This document shows positions 17,999 through 26,400 of a stretch of 60,803 nucleotides of DNA, piece by piece; the stretch's first letter is position 1, and every line of letters starts with the position of its first letter. This stretch comes from Affinundibacterium flavidum (GTDB lineage: Bacteria; Pseudomonadota; Gammaproteobacteria; Burkholderiales; Burkholderiaceae_D): assembly GCF_014284175.1 (NCBI RefSeq), contig NZ_JACOGA010000025.1:1-60803 (forward strand), written 5' to 3'. The position numbers and the translations under genes are program-made. The notes below the pieces were generated by a model. That model saw only the letters and a program-made list of their open reading frames with translations. It did not search any database and was not told the DNA's origin.

Positions 17999-18664
17999 TT
18001 GAAAAGATTTTGTCTTGAATTGACTGGAAACTACGCATGCTTTACCAGACCGGAGATGAAGGTGGAACGGGTTAGTTATGACGTCATTACCCCATCGGCG
18101 GCACGCGCTTGTTTTGAAGCGATATTGTGGAAGCCAGCGATTCGTTGGCATGTTCGAAAGGTCGAAGTGCTAAAGCCTATCAACTGGATTAACTTGCGTC
18201 GCAATGAGGTTGGGGCTGTCATTTCAACCAGTAATGTGAAATCTGCGATGAAAGGGAATGACAGCATATTAGGATTGAATATAGAAGAAGAGAGACAACA
18301 ACGGGCGGGATTGTTTTTGCGTGATGTTGCTTACCGTGTTCATGCAGACTTGGAGTTTCTTGCCGCAAAAGAGTCAGGCTCCAATGCCAATAAATACTAT
18401 GAAATGTTTGAACGGCGTGCCAGCAAAGGGCAATGTGTTAATCAACCTTATCTAGGTTGCCGCGAGTTTGCTGGATACTTTCGTCTCATTGACAATACCC
18501 AAGATGAACCTCCACCGATTGCGGAATCACGTGAGTTAGGTTTTATGTTGCATGACTTAGATTTCTCAAATCCAAACGACCCTACACCACGATTTTTTCG
18601 CGCGCAGTTGAAAAATGGAATTGTTGAAATTCCGCTTTGGAACAGTGAAGAGGTGCGAGCATGA
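17999..18664 (+). CDS. cas5c: Cas5c (Cas5d) crRNA-processing endonuclease
   Basis: This roughly 221-residue type I-C Cas5 replaces Cas6 by cutting the repeat RNA and staying bound to the 5' handle in Cascade. The hallmark TRPEMKVERVSYDV followed by TPSAARACFEAI lies near the N-terminus, and NLRRNEV follows. I place the start at TTG 17999 because AAAGGA sits six bases upstream and homologues begin this close to the motif. An in-frame TTG at 17984 overlapping the cas3 stop is the alternative. The end overlaps cas8c by four bases (ATGA). Confidence 0.93.
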   Translation: MKRFCLELTGNYACFTRPEMKVERVSYDVITPSAARACFEAILWKPAIRWHVRKVEVLKPINWINLRRNEVGAVISTSNVKSAMKGNDSILGLNIEEERQQRAGLFLRDVAYRVHADLEFLAAKESGSNANKYYEMFERRASKGQCVNQPYLGCREFAGYFRLIDNTQDEPPPIAESRELGFMLHDLDFSNPNDPTPRFFRAQLKNGIVEIPLWNSEEVRA

Positions 18665-20406
18665 TATTGCAAGCGCTAACTCAGTATTATGACCGCAAGC
18701 AATTAAGCCCTGATCCGAAAGATAGATTGCCTGCTTATGGTCTAGAAGAAAAAGAAATCCCATTTGTGATTGAGATAGATAAGAGCGGAAATTTTGTCAC
18801 ATTGGTGGATACTCGCGTTATTGAGGGAAAAAAGAAAATCGCTCAAAAATTTTTGATACCGCAAGGCGTAAAGAAAACTTCGGGTATTGCAACTAATTTA
18901 CTTTGGGATAATGCCGAATACGTATTGGGCATTGTATGTAAAGGAAAACTAGATCGGGTGGCTGAGCAACATAAAGCGTTTAGAGAGAAAATTTCATCGC
19001 TTCCAATTGATACCTCTAATGATCTTGGGATTGTCGCGGTAAAAGAGTTTTTCGAGAAACTTGATCTAAGTAATCTAGAGTTACATCCTTCATGGAATGA
19101 GATCATAGATACCAATCCGAACTTCACTTTTCGTTTACATGGTGACGTTGAATTAATTTGTCAGCGTCCAGCGATTATTGCAGCAACGGCACAAAGTAGC
19201 GAGGTTGAAGATGCAAATGGGATATGTCTTGTAAGTGGCACCCCTGCAGAAATTGAGCGCCTACATTCCTCAATAAAAGGTGTGTGGGGAGCACAAACCG
19301 CAGGGGCGAATATTGTTTCTTTCAATTTACCTGCATTCAGTTCATTTGGTAAAGATCAGGGGGCAAATTCGCCAGTTGGAAAGGCCGCCGTTTTTGCTTA
19401 TACAACTGCACTAAATAGCCTCTTAGGACGAGGTTCTCGACAACGTGCTCAAGTAGGTGATACTTCGACCGTATTCTGGGCAGCTCAAGAGCATGAACTG
19501 GAAAATTCTTTTATGGATTTGTTCGGTGAGCCCTCAAAGGATGACCCTGACAGAAGCACAAATGCAATAAAAATGGTGATGCAAGCCGCGCAAACAGGTC
19601 GCTTTTCGCGTGGTGGTGCTGAAACTGAATTTTATGTATTGGGATTGTCTCCGAACGCTGCACGAATCGCGATTCGCTTTTGGGAAAAAGTGACGGCGTT
19701 TGATGTATCAAAACGTGTAGCACAGCATTTCACTGATTTAGAAATTGTCAGAGCGCCTCACGACCCAGAATATCTCTCACTCTTTCGCTTACTAACGGCT
19801 CTAGCTATTCAGGGTAAAGCAGACAATATTCCACCCAATTTAGGTGGCGAAGTGATGCGTTCTATCTTGAACGGAACGCCATATCCTGCGGGGTTCCTCA
19901 ATTTAGCCATACAGCGTAGTAAGGCAGAACAGCATCCAAGCTATGCCCGCATTGCGGTAATCAAAGCATCCATCAACCGCATCATCCGTCGTAACAATCT
20001 CAACTCAAGTCAAAAGGAGAAGGAATTTCACGTTATGTTAGATACTACCAATCACAATCCGGCTTATCTTTTAGGTCGTCTATTTGCAACGCTTGAAAAA
20101 ATTCAAGAAGAAGCAAATCCCGGCATCAATGCCACCATTCGAGATCGTTACTACAGTGCTGCTTCTAGTACGCCAGTTGCCGTCTTTACGACCTTGTTAC
20201 GACTAAAAAATCATCACTTAGGAAAACTCCATAAAGGTCGCGCCGTTCAATTGGAAAAGTTGATTGCCGAAATCATGAGTGATCTAAGTGATTTTCCACG
20301 CATTCTCACTTTGCAAGAACAAGGCCGATTTGCGCTTGGCTATTACCATCAACGTCAAACATTTTTCACTAAACCACAATCATCTACAGAAGAGGTAACA
20401 CAATGA
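18661..20406 (+). CDS. cas8c: Cas8c (Csd1) Cascade large subunit
   Basis: This 581-residue large subunit of the type I-C effector recognises the PAM and helps open target DNA. It starts MILQALTQYYDRK, and its C-terminal portion (HNPAYLLGRLFATLEKIQEEA, later LGYYHQRQTFF) is the conserved Csd1 ending. It is coupled to cas5c and cas7 by four-base ATGA overlaps. The C-terminal part also contains a likely internal start for the small subunit, annotated separately. Confidence 0.95.
   Translation: MILQALTQYYDRKQLSPDPKDRLPAYGLEEKEIPFVIEIDKSGNFVTLVDTRVIEGKKKIAQKFLIPQGVKKTSGIATNLLWDNAEYVLGIVCKGKLDRVAEQHKAFREKISSLPIDTSNDLGIVAVKEFFEKLDLSNLELHPSWNEIIDTNPNFTFRLHGDVELICQRPAIIAATAQSSEVEDANGICLVSGTPAEIERLHSSIKGVWGAQTAGANIVSFNLPAFSSFGKDQGANSPVGKAAVFAYTTALNSLLGRGSRQRAQVGDTSTVFWAAQEHELENSFMDLFGEPSKDDPDRSTNAIKMVMQAAQTGRFSRGGAETEFYVLGLSPNAARIAIRFWEKVTAFDVSKRVAQHFTDLEIVRAPHDPEYLSLFRLLTALAIQGKADNIPPNLGGEVMRSILNGTPYPAGFLNLAIQRSKAEQHPSYARIAVIKASINRIIRRNNLNSSQKEKEFHVMLDTTNHNPAYLLGRLFATLEKIQEEANPGINATIRDRYYSAASSTPVAVFTTLLRLKNHHLGKLHKGRAVQLEKLIAEIMSDLSDFPRILTLQEQGRFALGYYHQRQTFFTKPQSSTEEVTQ
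20035..20406 (+). CDS. cas11c: Cas11c small subunit from internal start in cas8c
   Basis: Within cas8c and in the same frame, the purine-rich run AAAAGGAGAAGGAA (20012-20025) lies nine bases before an ATG at 20035. This would yield a 123-residue protein equal to Cas8c residues 459-581. Type I-C systems are known to make Cas11c by internal translation of the cas8c 3' end, and the size and position fit. The sequence shows the site; actual translation is inferred. Confidence 0.75.
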   Translation: MLDTTNHNPAYLLGRLFATLEKIQEEANPGINATIRDRYYSAASSTPVAVFTTLLRLKNHHLGKLHKGRAVQLEKLIAEIMSDLSDFPRILTLQEQGRFALGYYHQRQTFFTKPQSSTEEVTQ

Positions 20407-21287
20407 GTCTAACTAACCGCTATGATTTTGCATTACTTTTTGAAGTGAAAGATGGCAACCCTAATGGCGATCCTGATGCTGGCAACTTGCCACGCTTGGA
20501 TGCTGAAACCGGTCATGGTTTAGTGACTGATGTTTGCTTAAAACGGAAGGTCAGAAACTTTGTTGGAATCGCCAAAGCAGAACAACCGCCTTATGAAATT
20601 TATGTGAAAGAAAAAGCGATTCTGAATAATCAACATAAACGTGCCTATATCGGTATCGGCAAAGAAGAGCTTCTTAATGGCGATGATAAAAAACGTAAAG
20701 GTGGTAACGCGGTCGATGAAGCAAGAGCTTGGATGTGTCGCAATTTTTATGATGTTCGAACGTTCGGTGCTGTAATGGCGTTAGGTGTTAACTGCGGGCA
20801 AGTGCGAGGCCCTGTTCAATTCACATTTGCAAGATCTGTAGACCCTATTATTTCTCAAGAACATTCCATCACCCGTATGGCAGTTGCAACTGAAGCAGAA
20901 GCTGAAAAGCAGGGTGGCGATAACCGCACGATGGGGCGTAAACATACCGTTCCTTATGGCTTGTATGTGGTGCATGGTTTTATCTCTAGCTTTTTGGCAA
21001 AACAGACTGGTTTTTCAGAGGACGATCTTGAGCTCTTGTGGCAAGCACTAGCACAAATGTTTGAACATGATCGTTCCGCCGCACGTGGTGAGATGAACAC
21101 TCGTGGTTTGTATGTGTTTAAGCATGATTCAGAGTTGGGTAATGCGCCTGCACACAGTCTGTTTGATCGCATTAAAGTTCAACGTAAAGATGGCGTTGAA
21201 GTTGCTCGAAGTTTTCAAGACTACAACGTCACTGTAAATGATCAAAATTTGCCGTCTGGCGTTACGCTATTGAATAAAGTTGCTTGA
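20403..21287 (+). CDS. cas7: Cas7 (Csd2) Cascade backbone subunit
   Basis: This 294-residue RAMP protein forms the helical backbone of Cascade along the crRNA. The N-terminal signature FEVKDGNPNGDPDAGNLPR, followed by GLVTDVCLKRKVRN, is diagnostic of Csd2. A glycine-rich segment with VRGPVQFTFARSVDP follows. It is coupled to cas8c by an ATGA overlap, and 29 bases separate it from cas4. Confidence 0.96.
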   Translation: MSLTNRYDFALLFEVKDGNPNGDPDAGNLPRLDAETGHGLVTDVCLKRKVRNFVGIAKAEQPPYEIYVKEKAILNNQHKRAYIGIGKEELLNGDDKKRKGGNAVDEARAWMCRNFYDVRTFGAVMALGVNCGQVRGPVQFTFARSVDPIISQEHSITRMAVATEAEAEKQGGDNRTMGRKHTVPYGLYVVHGFISSFLAKQTGFSEDDLELLWQALAQMFEHDRSAARGEMNTRGLYVFKHDSELGNAPAHSLFDRIKVQRKDGVEVARSFQDYNVTVNDQNLPSGVTLLNKVA

Positions 21288-21316
21288 TTGTTGAATCAAG
21301 CTTTTAGATCAATTTT

Positions 21317-21946
21317 ATGTCACAAAATTTGACAGACGACGCTATCGCCATCTCAGCCCTCCAACATTGGATGTATTGTCCAAGACAGTGCGGGCTGATT
21401 CATCTTGAGCAGGCGTTTGCAGAGAATATTCATACCGCACGCGGCCAAGCGGTGCATCGCTTGGTCGATACGCCGGGTTATGAAATCAAAGCGGGGGTTC
21501 GTGTAGAGCGGGCTCTCGCTATTTGGCATGATGAATTAGGTTTGATCGGTAAAGCAGATTTAGTGGAATTTCATCCTAACGGCGATATTTTTCCTGTGGA
21601 GTTTAAACATGGGGCAAAACGGCAAAAGCTACATGATGATATTCAACTGGCAGCACAAGCTATTTGTTTGGAAGCGATGTTTAAACACCCTGTTCCTTTT
21701 GGTGCAATATTTCATGCTAGTAGTCACAGGCGACGCGAAGTTGAAATCACGCCTTCTCTACGTCAACTGGTCGCTAGCACGACAGTATCTATACGAAGTA
21801 TGTTGCATGATGCCAAGCTACCACCGCCCATCAATGATAGTCGCTGCAAAGAATGTTCATTGAAAGAGATTTGTCAGCCAGAAGCAATCGCTTTGCGAGC
21901 CAAACAACAGCAACACAAGCAAACACTTTTCTTTGTGGAGGACTAG
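21317..21946 (+). CDS. cas4: Cas4 adaptation nuclease
   Basis: This 209-residue RecB-like Fe-S nuclease processes prespacers and helps select PAM-proximal ends during spacer acquisition. The iron-sulfur ligands are C21 or C25 in YCPRQC and C177, C180 and C186 in CKECSLKEIC. The nuclease residues are D81 (GKADLVEF), E95 and K97 (VEFKHG). All key positions are present. Its TAG overlaps the GTG start of cas1 by one base. Confidence 0.95.
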   Translation: MSQNLTDDAIAISALQHWMYCPRQCGLIHLEQAFAENIHTARGQAVHRLVDTPGYEIKAGVRVERALAIWHDELGLIGKADLVEFHPNGDIFPVEFKHGAKRQKLHDDIQLAAQAICLEAMFKHPVPFGAIFHASSHRRREVEITPSLRQLVASTTVSIRSMLHDAKLPPPINDSRCKECSLKEICQPEAIALRAKQQQHKQTLFFVED

Positions 21947-22980
21947 TGCATACCATCCAAAATACGCTATATGTAATGACACCTAATGCCTACGCCCATA
22001 TTGAAAATACGACTGTACGCATTGATGTAGAGCGTGAAAAGAAACTGCAAGTACCGCTTCATCACTTAAATGGTTTGGTTTGTTTTGGTAATGTGATGGT
22101 TTCACCTGCACTCATCCATACGCTGGCAAAAGATGGAAAATCGCTGGTGCTGTTGGATCAATTTGGACGTTTTCAGGCGCGTATGGAAGGCCCTGTTTCT
22201 GGAAATATTTTGCTACGGCAGGCGCAACATCGCTGCGCTAATGATGAGTCATTCACACTGGAATGTGCTCGTAGTATTGTCGCTGGAAAATTAAGAAATA
22301 GTCGCACCAATATTCAACGCGGTGCGCGAGAAGCAAGCTCTCCAGAAGAGGCAGAATCATTAACCCGTATTGTTAATAATCTCGCCGCTTCTTTGCGTGC
22401 TGCAGCCGTCGTTAAAACCTTGGATGAATTGCGAGGCGTAGAAGGTGAAGCGGCTCGTGGTTATTTTGGTGGTCTTAATCAAATTGTGAAACCACAATAC
22501 CGTGAACAGTTTGCGCTTAATGGCAGAACACGCCGTCCACCATTGGATAAATTTAATGCGCTTATTTCATTTCTATATGCGATGTTGATGAACGATTGTC
22601 GATCCGCGTGTGAAGCTGTTGGGCTCGATCCGCAACTTGGTTTTTTACATGTTGTAAGACCTGGCCGTGCTTCACTAGCTTTGGATCTACAAGAAGAATT
22701 TCGTTCTATCATATGTGACCGCCTAGCATTAACACTGATTAATCGCAATCAAATCAGCAAATCCGATTTTGATGAACGTGAAGGTGGAGCAGTAGTGCTT
22801 AATGATAAAGGACGACGAACCGTCATCACCGCATGGCAAGAGAAAAAACAGGAGGAAGTCACGCATCCATTAACAGAACAAAAAATACCAATAGGTTTAT
22901 TACCGTTCACGCAGGCACGCTTTATGGCAAGAACCATTCGAGGCGAAATGGACTGCTATTTACCTTTTTTATCGAAATAG
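21946..22980 (+). CDS. cas1: Cas1 integrase
   Basis: This 344-residue Cas1 inserts new spacers at the leader end of the array together with Cas2. The conserved metal-binding residues lie in RGVEGEAARGYF (Glu), FLHVVRPGR (His) and the LALDLQEEFR acidic cluster. The GTG at 21946 is chosen because GGAGG lies just upstream and the protein then begins at the usual NTLYVMTP motif. The frame is open upstream inside cas4, but that part is unrelated to Cas1. Confidence 0.95.
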   Translation: MHTIQNTLYVMTPNAYAHIENTTVRIDVEREKKLQVPLHHLNGLVCFGNVMVSPALIHTLAKDGKSLVLLDQFGRFQARMEGPVSGNILLRQAQHRCANDESFTLECARSIVAGKLRNSRTNIQRGAREASSPEEAESLTRIVNNLAASLRAAAVVKTLDELRGVEGEAARGYFGGLNQIVKPQYREQFALNGRTRRPPLDKFNALISFLYAMLMNDCRSACEAVGLDPQLGFLHVVRPGRASLALDLQEEFRSIICDRLALTLINRNQISKSDFDEREGGAVVLNDKGRRTVITAWQEKKQEEVTHPLTEQKIPIGLLPFTQARFMARTIRGEMDCYLPFLSK

Positions 22981-22985
22981 ATTTT

Positions 22986-23276
22986 ATGCTAATCATCGCT
23001 ACTTACGATGTATCAACTGACACTGCAGCGGGTCGCAAGCGATTACGTCGTGTCGCCAAAATTTGTGAACGAATAGGGCAACGAGTACAAAATTCGGTTT
23101 TCGAATGTAATATCAATGAGATACAATTTGAAGAATTAGAGCGCGAACTGTTAGCAGAAATCGACAAAACCAAGGATAATTTACGCTTCTATCGGCTCAC
23201 AGAACCTGTAGATTTACGTATCAAACAACATGGATGTTTTCGGTCCATTGACTTTGATGCACCCTTACTTGTATAA
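22986..23276 (+). CDS. cas2: Cas2 adaptation subunit
   Basis: This 96-residue ferredoxin-fold Cas2 forms the core of the Cas1-Cas2 integrase. It has the N-terminal IIATYDVSTD motif and the RRVAKICERIGQRVQNSVFEC segment. The ATG at 22986, five bases after the cas1 stop, gives the expected family length; the frame runs further upstream but overlaps cas1. It is the last gene of the cas operon, followed directly by the leader. Confidence 0.95.
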   Translation: MLIIATYDVSTDTAAGRKRLRRVAKICERIGQRVQNSVFECNINEIQFEELERELLAEIDKTKDNLRFYRLTEPVDLRIKQHGCFRSIDFDAPLLV

Positions 23277-23454
23277 GCGCGAACCACGATCAAAGACTAC
23301 TCATGCATTCAGTTCGCGCAACGCTTAATTCATTGATTTGCATGAAGATATTTCCTCCTTCCCACCAACTACCTTCCATTTGCGATATACTTTTTTCGGG
23401 GTTCGCGCAGAACCTCAATTTCTTTGTGCAAAAACAAAATGTTATTAGCGCGAG
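23277..23454 (+). promoter_or_regulatory. CRISPR leader
   Basis: These 178 bases lie between the cas2 stop and the first repeat. GGTTCGCGC-type motifs occur three times: inverted as GCGCGAACC at 23277-23285, as GTTCGCGCA at 23312-23320, and as the palindrome GGTTC-GCGCA-GAACC at 23400-23414. The last 40 bases are AT-rich. This end should be where spacers are added and where the array promoter lies, since the opposite end has decayed repeats. Confidence 0.8.
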
Positions 23455-26400
23455 GATTCGCCCGGTCATCTGATCGGGCGTGGATTGAAACACGATAAAT
23501 ATGTTTGTCAGATGTCGCCCATGAAGATTCGCCCGGTCATCTGATCGGGCGTGGATTGAAACTGAAAATTACGCATTCAGTGATCAGCGTGCAGAGAGAT
23601 TCGCCCGGTCATCTGATCGGGCGTGGATTGAAACTGAAATACTTTGGCTATACTGACATCGAATTTTATTGATTCGCCCGGTCATCTGATCGGGCGTGGA
23701 TTGAAACAAGCGGTGGTCGCTCATTGCATCAACGATGAGAGAGATTCGCCCGGTCATCTGATCGGGCGTGGATTGAAACTTCGCAAGTTGAAAGTGGTTG
23801 GTGCGTCATCATCAGATTCGCCCGGTCATCTGATCGGGCGTGGATTGAAACATGTCTGGATTGACGATTGCCCATTGGCCATAGTGATTCGCCCGGTCAT
23901 CTGATCGGGCGTGGATTGAAACAATTTGGAAGCGAAACGGAAAAGCTTTACTTGTTGATTCGCCCGGTCATCTGATCGGGCGTGGATTGAAACCAGTTTT
24001 AACGTAATCTGATCGCATAAGTGTCAGGATTCGCCCGGTCATCTGATCGGGCGTGGATTGAAACTGAAAATTACGCATTCAGTGATCAGCGTGCAGAGAG
24101 ATTCGCCCGGTCATCTGATCGGGCGTGGATTGAAACTCGGTTAGTCCTCAAGCATTCGTCAAAGATCAAAGATTCGCCCGGTCATCTGATCGGGCGTGGA
24201 TTGAAACAAGCGGTGGTCGCTCATTGCATCAACGATGAGAGGATTCGCCCGGTCATCTGATCGGGCGTGGATTGAAACCCGTTATGATGCAGCAAAGCAT
24301 GAAGGTATTCAAGATTCGCCCGGTCATCTGATCGGGCGTGGATTGAAACATCGTTCAATATGTCAGGCTGTGCGGTGTATAAAGATTCGCCCGGTCATCT
24401 GATCGGGCGTGGATTGAAACAGCACAATCGAATTGGCAGCAACTGGTGACGCTAGATTCGCCCGGTCATCTGATCGGGCGTGGATTGAAACAAGTCTCCG
24501 ATGTGGTTGATCCTATGGTATCGGCGCGATTCGCCCGGTCATCTGATCGGGCGTGGATTGAAACGCCATGAGCTTAGCAGGCGAACTAAAGCCAGGCGGA
24601 TTCGCCCGGTCATCTGATCGGGCGTGGATTGAAACTGCATTAATACCGCAGAACTACAAACGCGAAGACGATTCGCCCGGTCATCTGATCGGGCGTGGAT
24701 TGAAACAGTTATGATATTGTGACTGGTGCATTATCTGTTGATGGATTCGCCCGGTCATCTGATCGGGCGTGGATTGAAACCCTGCAGCGGTAGCTTCACG
24801 CATTCGCGTAATCAGGATTCGCCCGGTCATCTGATCGGGCGTGGATTGAAACAGCTTGATTTGTGAGCGCCTCCCGCAAGAGGAAATGATTCGCCCGGTC
24901 ATCTGATCGGGCGTGGATTGAAACATGATCCAACCCTCGCAAACAATTTGCCCTCGGGGATTCGCCCGGTCATCTGATCGGGCGTGGATTGAAACGCCAG
25001 CTGTGCGCGTTGGTGGTGGCTGCTATTCGCGATTCGCCCGGTCATCTGATCGGGCGTGGATTGAAACCACGTTAACCAGATCTGATCGCAACTCAGCAGG
25101 CTGATTCGCCCGGTCATCTGATCGGGCGTGGATTGAAACTAAGAAACTGGGTGTCACGCCGCAACGCATCAGGATTCGCCCGGTCATCTGATCGGGCGTG
25201 GATTGAAACACGAATCGCCAGAGTGGCTGAATCACGCTCACCTGATTCGCCCGGTCATCTGATCGGGCGTGGATTGAAACAAACGTATCTTCGACAAGCT
25301 GGCGGCACTTCATGGATTCGCCCGGTCATCTGATCGGGCGTGGATTGAAACTGCAAATGTACGAGCAATCAAATCTAAACGCATAGATTCGCCCGGTCAT
25401 CTGATCGGGCGTGGATTGAAACAAGCGCAAAAGACTATTTGCCGCTAGTACAGGCAGATTCGCCCGGTCATCTGATCGGGCGTGGATTGAAACTGGATTG
25501 AACACAGGCATGACCAGAACAGTGAAAGATTCGCCCGGTCATCTGATCGGGCGTGGATTGAAACAAAATCCTATGGACGGTCGGCTGCGACACTTTAGAT
25601 TCGCCCGGTCATCTGATCGGGCGTGGATTGAAACAGATTTTGCCCAAGTTGAGGGATTTGGGATAAAGATTCGCCCGGTCATCTGATCGGGCGTGGATTG
25701 AAACTTACAATACATCGCGGACCAAAACCAAGCGGCGAGATTCGCCCGGTCATCTGATCGGGCGTGGATTGAAACAATTTTGTTAATCTCAAGCTGTCCC
25801 GCTATCTGAGATTCGCCCGGTCATCTGATCGGGCGTGGATTGAAACTTGCTGACCATAATTATGAGTATTGAATATATTCGATTCGCCCGGTCATCTGAT
25901 CGGGCGTGGATTGAAACATTAAGTTCTGAGCGTAAAAAGATCGCTCTTGTGCGATTCGCCCGGTCATCTGATCGGGCGTGGATTGAAACACGTAACATTC
26001 ATTACGAGCAGCTACGCGAATGGATTCGCCCGGTCATCTGATCGGGCGTGGATTGAAACTCTAATACATCAGGGAACCAAGGATTATCCAGCCGATTCGC
26101 CCGGTCATCTGATCGGGCGTGGATTGAAACAGGTGAATGGTGCTGGTGAAAACGGTGAGCATTTGGATTCGCCCGGTCATCTGATCGGGCGTGGATTGAA
26201 ACTCAATGTCTTGTTGCAAGTAACCCATGAGATTCAGATTCGCCCGGTCATCTGATCGGGCGTGGATTGAAACTCAATGTCTTGTTGCAAGTAACCCATG
26301 AGATTCATGATTCGCCCGGTCATCTGATCGGGCGTGGATTGAAACTGCTATATTGTCCTTGGCAATACCGCTAAGCTTATGATTCGCCCGGTCATCTGAT

